NCBI RefSeq assembly: GCF_029167235.1
Contig: NZ_JARFTR010000098.1
Coordinates: forward strand, 1-64,000
DNA from: Kamptonema sp. UHCC 0994
GTDB lineage: Bacteria; Cyanobacteriota; Cyanobacteriia; Cyanobacteriales; Microcoleaceae
Direction of reading: 5' to 3'
DNA: 64,000 nt
The stretch's first letter is position 1. Every line of letters begins with the position of its first letter. Made by a program: the position numbers and the translations under genes. Of this stretch, positions 18,796 to 28,239 are shown piece by piece. Under the pieces are notes generated by a model that did not search any database, was not told the DNA's origin, and saw nothing but the letters and a program-made list of their open reading frames with translations.

Positions 18796-18860
18796 CTAGG
18801 GGCTAGGGGCTAGGGGCTAGGGAAAGAAGGGAAAGAAGGGAAAGAAGGGAAAGAAGGGAA
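18796..18860. repeat. CTAGGGG and GAAAGAAGG tandem repeats
   Basis: About four CTAGGGG-type heptamers followed by about four GGAAAGAA-type units just past the GspE-like gene. The CTAGGGG family recurs at 21546-21588 (complement), 38650-38711 and 41240-41275. Confidence 0.8.
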
Positions 18861-19050
18861 TAGAATAAGCGAGTTTGGTGGAACTCAGAACATCCTAATC
18901 GCCTTGGCGACTGCTATATCAATTTGATGTAGGGGCGAAGCATCCTGGCGATAAATTATCGCTATAAACCAATATTTTGTACCCGAATGCTTCGCCCTTC
19001 CAGAGTTTGAAAACTTCATACAATCAACCTTCTACCTCCTGCCTTCTCAA

Positions 19051-21384
19051 TCAATTATAATTGTTAGCAGGTTCCTCATAAGTAGCCGGCTCCTGATAAG
19101 TAGCAGAATCCCGTGAATTTCCCCCAGGATTATAAGGAGTAATAGAATCATCATCATTCTTAATCATTCCATAAACAACGTGCCCCGGCTGCACAGGCTT
19201 CGCCTTAATACTCCCCTTTCTCCCCTCTAACTCCGGCAACTTCGGAAACTCTTCAACGGGCATTCCCTTCACCGCCTGAGACATAAATTCCCGCCAATTA
19301 TAAGCAGCGGTACTACTAGCGCCATAAGTCGGATAATTATCATCATTCCCCAGCCAAATGCCCGTCACCACCTGCGGAATATAACCAATAAACCACAGAT
19401 CGCGAGCTTGTTCAGAAGTACCAGTTTTACCAGCCACAGATCGATCGGACAAAGCCGCCGGCCCTCCCGTACCGCCTTGCACAACTCCCTGCAACATCCA
19501 AGTAATAATTGCAGCACTATTTTTATCAACAACTCGCTTAGGTTTAAAATTAGCAGTATAAATCACATCTCCTCGCTGATTAATCACCCGCAAAATTCCG
19601 TGAGCCTCGGTATAATTCCCTTGTGCTGCTAGAGTCGCGTAAGCATTAGTTAACTCCAGCAAATTCACCTCAGAAGCACCCAAAGCCAGGGAATAAGTGG
19701 GATTGAGTTTAGACTTAATTCCCATATCGTGAGCTAACTTAATAGTCGGATCGAATCCAACATCAACCAAAACTTTCACCGCTACCACATTCACCGAACT
19801 TGCCAAAGCATCCGACATCGATCGCCAGCCGCTAAATCTTTTACCGTAATTATTCGGTTGATAGCCATCAAAAATTACTGGGCCATCTTCATAGCTATCG
19901 TAAGGCGAAAAACCAGCCGCGATCGCAGCCGTATAAACCAACCCTTTAAACGTAGATCCGGGCTGTCGCTGAGCTTGCGTAGCGCGATTAAACTCGCTCT
20001 TTTCAAACTTCGCGCCCCCCACCATCGCCTTAATTTCCCCAGTCCGAGATTCAATCGAAACCAGCGCCGCCTGCTCAAATCCTTGGGCTTGGCCATCCAA
20101 TTCTACAGCATCCTTCATCACCTTCTCTGCTGCTTTTTGCCACTCCAAATTTATACTCGTTTCTACAGTCAAACCCCCCGCTTCCAAAGCATCCTTAGAA
20201 ACATAGCGCGGCAATTCTTTGACAATATAACTAGAAAAATAGGGAGCTTGTACCTGAAGCCGTTTCGGAGCACTCGGTTTCACAGCCAGAGGTTGCGCGA
20301 TCGCATCCCTTTCTTGCGCCTCCGTAATCACCTTAGCTTCCAGCATTTGCTGCAACACAATATTACGGCGCACCTTCGCCGCATTCGCATTCACCAGAGG
20401 CGAATATTCACTCGGTGCGGGAGGTAAACCTGCCAAAGTCGCCATCTCTGCCAAAGTCAATTCATTCACCGGCTTACTGAAATAAACCCAAGCCGCATCC
20501 GCCACCCCATAAGCACCAGAACCCAAATAAACCAGATTCAAATAGCGCTCTAAAACTTGTTGTTTATTCAATTCCCGCTCAATTTTCTGAGCCAAAAGCG
20601 CCTCGCGCACCTTCCGCATAAAACTGCGCTCTTGATTAAGGAAAACAATCCGCGCTAACTGCTGCGTAATCGTACTTCCTCCCTGTACCAAATCCCTCGC
20701 CATTATATTAGAAGCGATCGCGCGAAAAATCCCTTGATAATCAACCCCGCGATGTTCATAAAAGCGCCGATCTTCAATGGCAATAAAAGCCTTAATTAAC
20801 TGTTCGGGAATCTCCCTCAGTTGCAGCTTTTCCCTAGTTGCAGGCCCGCTTTGCAACAAAATCGTCCCATCAGCAGCCTTAATACTCAAAGTCCCATCGC
20901 GAGTAAAAGCCGACATATCAGCAATATCCGGCAAAGCTTGCTCCAAACCTCGCAAAGTCCACCAGACATAGCCCAGAGAACTCACGCTAACTGTCGCCAC
21001 ACTCACCCCTACCCAAAATTTAGGGCGACGGTAAAGATTTTTCTTGCCGGTACTCGTTAGAGGGGGGAATTTGGCATCAAACCAAGCTAGCATCTGTCTC
21101 AACCCTGACCAATTCCGCTTGACTATATCAGCCTGAGTTGCCTCTGATGGCGGCTGATTTTCCGTCTCAAGTGCAGCACCTTCCGCTGTCAGGGATTCGG
21201 CATTAATTGCCACACCTTGCTCTAATTGTTGAGTCGTCGGCGGTGTCGGAACTGCCCCCTCGCTTACAGGTTGGTTGAGTCTGTCGCCATCAGTAGTAGG
21301 CGACAAATTTTCATCAAAACTCGCCCTTACAGCGTTGTTGCCTTGGCTTGCCGGATCTTGCATATTTGATAAAGATTCTGCCAC
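19051..21384 (-). CDS. Class A penicillin-binding protein (PBP1A type)
   Basis: A 777-aa bifunctional peptidoglycan synthase. A cytoplasmic region of about 120 residues rich in T/E/P precedes one transmembrane helix (about 122-143). Glycosyltransferase domain: EDRRFYEHRGVD at 204-215 with the catalytic Glu, and GGSTITQQ at 235-242. Transpeptidase domain: active-site S477 in PGSTFK, SSVN as SxN motif, and GKTGTSEQ near residue 652. It polymerises lipid II and cross-links the strands on the outer face of the membrane. The C-terminal tail is rich in Y, E and P (QEPATYEEPANN). Cyanobacteria carry several such paralogues; which one this is cannot be fixed. Confidence 0.92.
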   Translation of the reverse strand: MAESLSNMQDPASQGNNAVRASFDENLSPTTDGDRLNQPVSEGAVPTPPTTQQLEQGVAINAESLTAEGAALETENQPPSEATQADIVKRNWSGLRQMLAWFDAKFPPLTSTGKKNLYRRPKFWVGVSVATVSVSSLGYVWWTLRGLEQALPDIADMSAFTRDGTLSIKAADGTILLQSGPATREKLQLREIPEQLIKAFIAIEDRRFYEHRGVDYQGIFRAIASNIMARDLVQGGSTITQQLARIVFLNQERSFMRKVREALLAQKIERELNKQQVLERYLNLVYLGSGAYGVADAAWVYFSKPVNELTLAEMATLAGLPPAPSEYSPLVNANAAKVRRNIVLQQMLEAKVITEAQERDAIAQPLAVKPSAPKRLQVQAPYFSSYIVKELPRYVSKDALEAGGLTVETSINLEWQKAAEKVMKDAVELDGQAQGFEQAALVSIESRTGEIKAMVGGAKFEKSEFNRATQAQRQPGSTFKGLVYTAAIAAGFSPYDSYEDGPVIFDGYQPNNYGKRFSGWRSMSDALASSVNVVAVKVLVDVGFDPTIKLAHDMGIKSKLNPTYSLALGASEVNLLELTNAYATLAAQGNYTEAHGILRVINQRGDVIYTANFKPKRVVDKNSAAIITWMLQGVVQGGTGGPAALSDRSVAGKTGTSEQARDLWFIGYIPQVVTGIWLGNDDNYPTYGASSTAAYNWREFMSQAVKGMPVEEFPKLPELEGRKGSIKAKPVQPGHVVYGMIKNDDDSITPYNPGGNSRDSATYQEPATYEEPANNYN

Positions 21385-21417
21385 GTTAGACTTTTAAACC
21401 CACCTGTTAATTCTAGA

Positions 21418-21453
21418 ACGAAGGAAGAAGGAAGAAGGAAGAAGGAAGAAGGA
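21418..21453. repeat. AAGGAAG heptamer tandem repeat
   Basis: About five copies of the GAAGGAA heptamer upstream of the PBP gene; complement of the unit at 4116-4154. A second tract, CCCTAGC/CCCTAAT heptamers, follows at 21546-21588. Confidence 0.85.
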
Positions 21454-21597
21454 AAAAGGATGAAAAGTTTAGTGATTTAGGAGAGAAGGAAGAGAAATTA
21501 TGAGCGATCGGTTATAAACTTGATTTGTAACTCAAAACTCTTCCCTAATCCCTAGCCCCTAATCCCTAGCCCCTAGTCCCTAGCCCCTTCTTCCCCC

Positions 21598-22611
21598 CTA
21601 GACCCCTGCGTGGCCTAAGGCTAAGGCAGCCACAAGCATACCTAAAACAAGGAAAGGCTGGGCACTTGCTTGATATTTAACATCATTTTCCAGAGGATTG
21701 CGTAAAAAATACATATCTTGGAAAGTGATTTGGGGAATCACCAATAACACGAGGATGACAGCATAAAGATTCTGGTGGATACTAATCAAGTATGCGGCAA
21801 TTCCCAACTGAAAGATGTCGATCGCGCATACGCAAATCCAAGCCGCCTTATCCACACCAAACATTACAGGCAAAGATTGTAACCCCAATTGGCGATCGCC
21901 TTCTACACTCTTAAAATCATTAACAATCGCAATTCCCAACCCTGCCATACTGTAAAACAGGGTCAAAATCATAATCGTTGCATCCAGTTTGCCGAACAAA
22001 GCTTGTCCCGCCCACCAAGGTAAGGCAATGTAGCTAGAACCCAAGGCATAATTCCCCAACCAGCCATTCTGCTTAAGTTTCAGCGGTGGTGCCGAGTAAA
22101 TATAAGCGATCAAACCGCCACCGAGAGTTAAAAGAACCATGATCGGAAACTTATGACCGGCCCACAAATCAAGGGCGATGGAAATGCCGATCCCACCTAG
22201 CAACAACACAAAAATTTGAGTAACCACTTGCGGAATCGAGATCGCACCGGAGGGAATAGGGCGGTAGGGTTCGTTAATGGCATCAATTTCGCGATCGTAG
22301 AAATCGTTAAGGGTTTGAGTATATCCTGTCATCAATGGGCCTGAGAGCAACATACAAGCCGCTGCTACTAAGACATTTTCCAGCGTCCAAGTGTAGTTAC
22401 CAGAAGAAGCCGCCCCACACACAACCCCCCACATTAGAGGAATCCAGGTAATCGGCTTCATCAGTTGCAAGCGAATTTTCCAGATAGAAGTTTCGCCCGA
22501 TGCAGCCCCTTTCATGCCCAACATTTGCCGAGTTTTGGCGGTGCGGCTATCTGTTTGGTCAGCACTAACGGTTGTTTGCTCTGGGGTAGACTGGGAAGGA
22601 GAATCAGACAT
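21598..22611 (-). CDS. chlG: Chlorophyll a synthase ChlG
   Basis: A 337-aa membrane prenyltransferase of the UbiA family. It attaches phytyl or geranylgeranyl to chlorophyllide a, the last step of chlorophyll synthesis, in the thylakoid or plasma membrane. Seen: the first Asp-rich motif NDFYDREIDAINEPYRPIPS and the second, NDFKSVEGDR, plus about eight hydrophobic helices. The N-terminal 50 residues are polar and rich in S/T, followed by QLMKPITWIPLMWGV, the usual ChlG opening. Length fits the family. Transcribed toward the PBP gene from its own unit. Confidence 0.95.
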   Translation of the reverse strand: MSDSPSQSTPEQTTVSADQTDSRTAKTRQMLGMKGAASGETSIWKIRLQLMKPITWIPLMWGVVCGAASSGNYTWTLENVLVAAACMLLSGPLMTGYTQTLNDFYDREIDAINEPYRPIPSGAISIPQVVTQIFVLLLGGIGISIALDLWAGHKFPIMVLLTLGGGLIAYIYSAPPLKLKQNGWLGNYALGSSYIALPWWAGQALFGKLDATIMILTLFYSMAGLGIAIVNDFKSVEGDRQLGLQSLPVMFGVDKAAWICVCAIDIFQLGIAAYLISIHQNLYAVILVLLVIPQITFQDMYFLRNPLENDVKYQASAQPFLVLGMLVAALALGHAGV

Positions 22612-22703
22612 AAAGTTAGCATCTAAAGAAGAGTGAATCCGCCCCTACAGGTTACAGAAAAAATTGACAAAATAGAACAAGTTCCTCAGCAGTTCCCAAA
22701 CCC

Positions 22704-23390
22704 ATGAATAACAACTTTGACAGCAACTCCCATCAGATTGCCAACTCTATGCTAGACGATTTAATGCAATCCTTGAACCTTGACTCCCATCCACCAAACA
22801 ACCTTGAATATTCTCACAACAATTTACACGACAGCAGCCAACTCCACAACCTCAATGACCACAATCTAAATCAGACGGGAATCTCAGACTTAACCCACAG
22901 CGATTGGGCTGATACTTCGCACAATTTCAGCCAGCAGCCTCCCCAAAGTGACTGGGTTCATCACAGCAACGACACTCACCACGCAGATAGTCAGTGGCAA
23001 AATCCAGAAACTGGGTTCGCAGCCGCAACAAGCGATCGCGACAACCACGCAAATGCAGTACCGCAGGTACTTCACTCCTCCCTTTCTCGTTCTGGAGACG
23101 GCCCATTTATTAATATAGATCGCAGTGGCGATGTTCACTTGCACAAACTCGACGGAACCACAGAAGTAGTTGGTCATGTGCATGGGCGAGATTTTTACAA
23201 CTCAGGAGGCGATCATATCGGCTATCTCGGTAAAGACGGACACATTTATCGGTGGGCCGATGACTCTTCTGTAGGACGAGTAGAATCAGGTCACATTTAC
23301 AGAGAAAATGGTAAAGAAGTCGGTCGGGCCGATACTGATTTAGAGGGTGCAGCACATATGTTATTTGTTGTTCGCGGCGGGACTTATTAG
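22704..23390 (+). CDS. Hypothetical protein with H/N/D/S-rich N-terminus
   Basis: A 228-aa protein. Residues 1-120 are low-complexity and very rich in His, Asn, Asp and Ser. Residues about 135-220 form three to four short repeats with G-H-I-Y or G-x-I-Y cores (VGHVHGRDFYNSGG, DHIGYLGKDGHIYRW, RVESGHIYREN), a pattern like small beta-hairpin repeats. No signal peptide or membrane segment. The His-rich part could bind metal; that is only a guess. I do not recognise a named family. Codon frame and low-complexity part agree in phase throughout, so it looks like a real gene. Confidence 0.65.
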   Translation: MNNNFDSNSHQIANSMLDDLMQSLNLDSHPPNNLEYSHNNLHDSSQLHNLNDHNLNQTGISDLTHSDWADTSHNFSQQPPQSDWVHHSNDTHHADSQWQNPETGFAAATSDRDNHANAVPQVLHSSLSRSGDGPFINIDRSGDVHLHKLDGTTEVVGHVHGRDFYNSGGDHIGYLGKDGHIYRWADDSSVGRVESGHIYRENGKEVGRADTDLEGAAHMLFVVRGGTY

Positions 23391-23458
23391 GAAAAAACAA
23401 GTTTCAGGAATTTGTATTTTGCTGTTGTAGCAACTTGTATCTTGTAGGTAGGGGCGGG

Positions 23459-23616
23459 TTCGCCTAGATATTCGATAAGGAACGACAAATTTTATAAACC
23501 CGCCCCGGCCATACTTGTCCGATGCCACCTTGTCGGGTTCGCCTAGATATTCGATAAGGAACGACAAATTTTATAAACCCGCCCCGGCTATGCTTGTCCG
23601 ATGTCACCGGACTTGA
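23459..23616. repeat. Two tandem copies of a 79-bp unit
   Basis: The unit starts TTCGCCTAGATATTCGATAA and includes AACCCGCCCCGG. Copies at 23459-23537 and 23538-23616 differ at only a few bases. A partial inverted copy (GCGGGTTTATAG...GGCGAACCCGCCCC) lies at about 23664-23722. The surrounding 386 bp (23391-23776) holds no gene. Confidence 0.85.
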
Positions 23617-23776
23617 TCTAGCAGTCGCCAGGTGACTCATGACAATGAGGAATATAGTCGTGGGGAGGGCGGGTTTATAGATATCTGGTTGGGTGCATTT
23701 AGATTTAGGCGAACCCGCCCCTACAAGTTTATTGACTAGGATTTACACACATTCATCTACCCAAATTAATACGCAA

Positions 23777-26746
23777 ATGACACCAGCATTACCAGGAAAA
23801 AAAGGATGGCTAGCCAAAGCTGGCGACGCTTTTAAAGCTACATTCATGCCTTCAGTTTATAACGCCGATCGCATTGCTGAAACTCAATCCAGAAACACAG
23901 ATATAACAATAGAAACCAACAAGAAAATCGAAGCAAGCAGACAAGAGCTTCGCCAAAAAGAACTCGTATTACAAGAATTTTAACGCCAAGCAAACCTAGA
24001 TTTTCAAGCTAATGAAAACGATTTAAACCGTTCCTTACAATCCGAATTGGCAAGACTTAACCGCGAATCTCAAACCCAAGAAGGAATGTTAAATCGTCAA
24101 ATGCAAGAACAACTTGCACAACTTAACCGCGAATTCCAAGCCAACGAAAATCAACTCACCCGCACCCACCAAACTCAATTAGAAATCTTCCGATCTGACC
24201 TTCAGAAATGGTGCTTTGAACAGAACAAAGAACTGCAATTGCAAATCAAACTGCTTGATGCCCAACTTGCCCGCGAACTCCGAATTTATGACAGGCAAAC
24301 TGCCATTGAAGCCATTCAAGAACAGAAAAGACAAAATAACTCTCCCATTTGGCTAATTGCTGAAGATATTGTCAGTTCCAATCCGGCTCAAAATCCGATT
24401 CCCCTGCGAGTTTTCCTCTCGCCTCCTAGCCTGCGATTTGACCGTTCAGGCGACAGTAATGATGCCGCCAAAGGCTTTCCAGAAATGGAAAAAACTCTCG
24501 GTACTTACCTGCAACAATTCTTTGAAAAATATGCCGCCCAAGGACGACCTATAGAATTTCTTTCAGGTGCTTGGACGAGCAAATTTTTTCATGGTCAATC
24601 GGCCACTAAATCAATGTTTCGCGGCTTGAAAACAGAACCGACTTTAATTTTATAATCGGCAGCAGAAGGCGATTATTTTGAGCTTAGCTTTGGCTATTGG
24701 GGTTTAAATTGGGGAACTTACCGCTACAAATCACCTATTGCTATGCTACCTTGGCGAGAGGTACTTTTTGATTTTGCTAAAGATCGGGCTTTGCAGTGGA
24801 AATCTCAGCGGGAGGCATACATTGCTGAGGGCAAAAATGCTGAAGAATTCGACAAAATTTACGGAACAGAGACCGTTAATAGTTTTGTAAGAAACTTACA
24901 AATTCTTGAGAATGAACGGCAGTGCAAAGAAATCGGCGGCGATCCTACAGAAATCGAACGTCCCTACAGCATTCACAAGAAAGATTATCAAAGATTTCAG
25001 CAGTTTATCGGTATTTGTCACTGCTTAATTGCCGGATTGCTAGCGGATGAATACTTTTTGGTTCACGTTTCCCCTGAAGTGCGGCGGCGGCCGCTATTGC
25101 CTCAGTTACTCGCCGATTTGCTGCAAGATATTCCTTCTGAAGAACGGGAACAATTAGTCGAAATCGCGATTAATTTCTACGAAGTTCTTTATGATGTTAT
25201 TGCAGAATCAGAATCGGCATGGATTGCGGAACTTAAGTTAGATTTAGCTGAAGGTTTGCTGAATTTGCCAGATAAACGTTGGGCGGCGGCACAAATTTTT
25301 GAGTCGGTGAAAGCTTGGCTAAAATTGCGCGGTTTGTCGGTACCTGAAGGCAACAAGGAAATCTTAGATGCCTTGGATGCGGTTCTAACAATCGACGATC
25401 TTAAATATGTAGAAAAACTGAATAGCTGTTTGGCTGCTGTGGGGAAAACTCGCCAATTTAGTGTAATTGATTCCTGTTTTAACCGAGGTATTCAGCGCTG
25501 CAAGGAGGAAAAATATGCGGCGGCGATTATTGATTTCAATCAAGCTATTCAACTCAATGCTAATTTGGCAAAGGCTAATTTTAATCGGGGATTAGCTTAT
25601 GCAAAATTAGGACAGTATCAAGCTGCTATTGAAGATTACACGCAGGTTTTGCGGCTTGAATCTGATAATGCTGATGCTTGGAACAATCGAGGCAATGCTT
25701 ATTATAAGTTGGGAGAATACGAACAGGCAATCTCTGATTACACTCAAGCATTAAATCTCAATCCTAATTTGTCGGGAGTCGCACACAACCGCGATGTCGC
25801 ACAAGGTGTTTGGGATGAGAAAAAACGCCAGCAACGGCAGGAAAAAGAGGAAAATCAACGTCGTGCTGAACAAGAACGTCAGCAGCGATTAGAAGAGGAA
25901 CGCCAACGTCGTGCCCAAGAGGAAGCTAAGGGTAAAGAATTCCAATTCGAGATTATTACTGTTAACAACCGAGGGCAAGAAGCTAGCCGCCAACTAGGGA
26001 AAGCTTATCAGAAAGTTACAGACTTGGGAAATGGGGTAAACTTGGAAATGGTTTATATTCCCGGCGGTACATTCCAGATGGGTTCATCTGAAAGTAGTTC
26101 AGAACAACCAGTACATCAAGTAATTGTCCAACCTTTTTATCTGGGTAAATATCCTATTACTCAAGAACAATACCAAGCAGTGATGGGAAATAACCCTGCT
26201 AATTTCAAAGGTGCGAAACGTCCTGTAGAACAAGTAACTTGGAATGAGGCTGTAGAATTCTGCCAAAAACTTTCTCAAAACACAGGCAAGACTTATCGTT
26301 TACCTGCGGAAGCGGAATGGGAATATGCTTGTCGTGCGGGAACTACAACACCTTTCTATTTTGGGGACACAATTACGCCGGATTTAGTTAATTATGACGG
26401 CAATAATCCCTACGGTTCTGCACCCAAAGGACTTTATCGGCAAGAAACAACGGATGTGGGGAGTTTTCCACCTAATGCTTTTGGTTTATACGATATGCAC
26501 GGCAATGTTTGGGAATGGTGCAGCGATCGCTGGCATGATAACTACACTGGCGCACCAAATGACGGTAGTTCCTGGGAAACTGGGGGAAATGATAACCGAG
26601 TGCAGCGTGGTGGTTCGTGGGCTAACCATGCGGTCAATTGCCGTTCTGCCTACCGCAGCTACTACTCTATGGGCAGCTGGGACTGGTACAGGGGTTTTCG
26701 CGTAGCGTTGGCTTTGGTTCTTCCTGCGTCCCTGTCTTCTCTGTGA
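23777..26746 (+). pseudogene. TPR/FGE-sulfatase gene with two in-frame TAA codons
   Basis: One continuous reading frame of 990 codons broken only by TAA at 23981-23983 and 24653-24655; no frameshift. Part 1 (from ATG 23777) opens with LPGKKGWLAKAGDAFKATF and runs into a Gln-rich coiled coil that continues across the first stop (QANLDFQANENDL). Part 2 ends at TLIL, and the frame resumes with AAEGDYFELSFGYWGLNWG. Part 3 carries two TPR units (LAKANFNRGLAYAKLGQY, DAWNNRGNAYYKLGEY), a charged coiled coil, and a C-terminal formylglycine-generating-enzyme-like domain (MVYIPGGTFQMGS, EWEYACRAGT, GNVWEWCSDRW, RGGSW, GFRVA). A CAA-to-TAA change explains the first stop; CAA or GAA to TAA the second. 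The intact frame elsewhere suggests recent decay, or that separate parts are still made. Confidence 0.8.
26590..26746 (+). other. Possible DGR variable region at the 3' end
   Basis: The last 50 codons of the FGE-sulfatase domain (from RGGSW through NCRSAYR to GFRVALA). Codons at the exposed positions are mostly NNC or NNT (GCT, AAC, CAT, TAC, AGC, TAC, TAC, TCT, GGC, AGC, GAC, TAC) plus TGG, all reachable from AAY or AGG by changes at adenines. This is what diversity-generating retroelements produce in C-type-lectin/FGE folds. No reverse transcriptase or template copy is in the window, so this would be a remote target. Confidence 0.45.
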
Positions 26747-26849
26747 GCACTCTTCGCTATCAGAACTACCAGATGGGAATTTGTTAGGCGTATATGAAGA
26801 GTCCAGACCTGTTCCCGCGATGGGGGCGACTTCATCCGAAAATAAAACC

Positions 26850-26905
26850 AAATCGGGTAGCTTGGTAGGAATTCCGAACAGTTGCCCGATTTATAAAAAA
26901 ATTAT
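26850..26905. terminator. Inverted repeat, possible terminator
   Basis: AAATCGGG at about 26850 pairs with CCCGATTT at about 26884, with a loop of about 26 bp, followed by ATAAAAAAATT. It lies between the broken FGE gene and the RelB-like gene. It could equally be part of downstream sequence required by a DGR; weak. Confidence 0.3.
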
Positions 26906-26990
26906 GCCATGATAAGATTAACTGAAAAACAAGCCTTTCAAACAAGGGTGTTATTTTTATAAAAATTTTATCAACTAAAACAGCCGAAAA

Positions 26991-27215
26991 ATGACTCAAG
27001 CTGAAAAAACATCCCTTTTTCAAAAAGCAATAGAGACTGTAGAATCTCTCTCATCAGAAGAGCAGACTATTCTGATTGATATTATTCAAAACCGACTTAA
27101 ACAACAGCGTCGAGATGAACTATTGGAAGCAGTTGCAGAGTCAGAGAGAGAGTATGTACTAGGCAATGTGCGTAGAGGCACAGTTGCCGACTTGATGGCG
27201 GAGTTGAACGAGTGA
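26991..27215 (+). CDS. Antitoxin, RelB/addiction-module type
   Basis: A 74-aa acidic helical protein: KAIETVESLSSEEQTILIDIIQNRLKQQRRDELLEA, then AESEREYVLGNVRRGTVADLMAEL. This pattern matches small antitoxins that precede RelE/ParE-type toxins. The stop overlaps the toxin start by 4 nt (ATGA), which couples their translation. By family knowledge it neutralises the toxin and helps repress the operon. No strong ribosome site is visible upstream. Confidence 0.75.
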   Translation: MTQAEKTSLFQKAIETVESLSSEEQTILIDIIQNRLKQQRRDELLEAVAESEREYVLGNVRRGTVADLMAELNE

Positions 27216-27496
27216 AAAATTTAGTTTGGAGTTCAGCCTTTACTCGTACTCTCAAGCGTTTATTGCGCCAAAACCCGCAATTGCGTTCTCAAATTGAGCA
27301 AACATTGCAACAACTTTCTGAAGAACCATTTGCTCCTAGTTTACAAACTCATAAACTTAAAGGAGATTTATCGGATCGATGGTCTTGTTCCATTGACTAC
27401 AGAAATCGGATTGTGTTTAAATTTGTACAAAATTCTGAACTAAATGAAGAAGAGATTTTGCTCCTAACTCTTGGCTCTCACGATGATGTTTACTAA
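27212..27496 (+). CDS. RelE/YafQ-type toxin
   Basis: A 94-aa basic protein of the RelE/ParE superfamily: WSSAFTRTLKRLLRQNPQLRSQIEQTLQQL, LQTHKLKGDLSDRWSCSIDYRNRIVFKF, and a final strand with LLLTLGSHDDVY. The terminal GSHDDVY motif is usual for the YafQ/HigB-like branch, ribosome-dependent mRNA endonucleases. The His near the C-terminus and the central Arg/Lys residues are present, so it is probably functional. Encoded directly after its antitoxin with a 4-nt overlap. Lies in an accessory region with two DUF29 genes. Confidence 0.82.
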   Translation: MKNLVWSSAFTRTLKRLLRQNPQLRSQIEQTLQQLSEEPFAPSLQTHKLKGDLSDRWSCSIDYRNRIVFKFVQNSELNEEEILLLTLGSHDDVY

Positions 27497-27658
27497 GTTT
27501 GTGGTTGTAAGTTGTACTGCTACCAACTCTATTGCTTAAAGTTATACCATGAATGAATTAATGATAACTTTAACAGATAAACAATTCGAGGCGATCGCAA
27601 CCTCCCTCCAAAAAGCAATAAAATAGGGCTATGTCCACCCCCGATAGAGTTGCCCCAT

Positions 27659-28114
27659 TTACACTGGCATAAAGTTATCATCTAGAACCTCAATGGAAGT
27701 GTAAGGACATAATTGAGGAAATACTTCTATCGGTAATCCAGTCTCAATACTTGCACTTTTAACTGCATTTGAATAGCATTTAGCAAATATATCTTCTAGA
27801 TAGGGTTTGAGGCTGGGGGAATCTTCTATATCTTCGTGAATCCGCCTGCGATGTTCAAAAATGCTACTCTTCCAGCTACGACTTCTTAATTCTGGCTGAA
27901 ATTGCCATTTAAGTAAGTGTATCAAGACAACAATAAGATCGCTCTTGAAGCTCTTGCGTTCACTTCTCCCCATGCTTTCTATTTCCTCAATCAAGTTTTC
28001 CCAGTCAACGTTTGAGAAATCTTGCGATCGCAACTTTTCTACAGTAGTTTCAATCCACTTCAAATAATCCGCTTCATATAAATTTTGCTTGTTAATTCCT
28101 AGTTCCTTCACCAT
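27659..28114 (-). CDS. DUF29 family protein
   Basis: A 151-aa DUF29 protein: ADYLKWIETTVEKLRSQDF, then a Ser-Met-Gly motif (EIESMGRSERKSFKS), the helix VLIHLLKWQFQPELRSRSWK and the ending LPIEVFPQLCPY. It is a tandem paralogue of the gene at 28240-28707: the first 50 residues are almost identical, and DNA identity across the middle is high, so the duplication is recent or homogenised. Function unknown. An upstream purine-rich ACAAAGGCGATC stretch gives only a weak ribosome site. Confidence 0.85.
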   Translation of the reverse strand: MVKELGINKQNLYEADYLKWIETTVEKLRSQDFSNVDWENLIEEIESMGRSERKSFKSDLIVVLIHLLKWQFQPELRSRSWKSSIFEHRRRIHEDIEDSPSLKPYLEDIFAKCYSNAVKSASIETGLPIEVFPQLCPYTSIEVLDDNFMPV

Positions 28115-28239
28115 GTTTTGATCGCCTTTGTTTATGTTAATATGACTTACATACTCTCTACCAAAAACTAGGGTTTGAGATTGCTTCGTAAGACTCGCAA
28201 TGACACAATTAAGTTGTTTGTGTGTAAGTCCTGGCTAAT

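Noticed and set aside
19858-20427. 189-codon frame opposite the PBP gene
   Set aside because: Basic, low-information sequence antisense to a clear transpeptidase domain; a shadow frame.
23459-23616. CRISPR array
   Set aside because: The units are directly joined 79-bp copies without spacers and no cas genes are near. None of the heptamer arrays has spacers either.
23981-24655. Recoded TAA as a sense codon throughout the genome
   Set aside because: Many intact genes here (hisF, psbI, gcvP neighbours) end normally at TAA.
27549-27626. 25-codon frame starting MNELMITLTDKQFEAIA
   Set aside because: No ribosome site or conservation evidence; may be the remnant of a longer gene.
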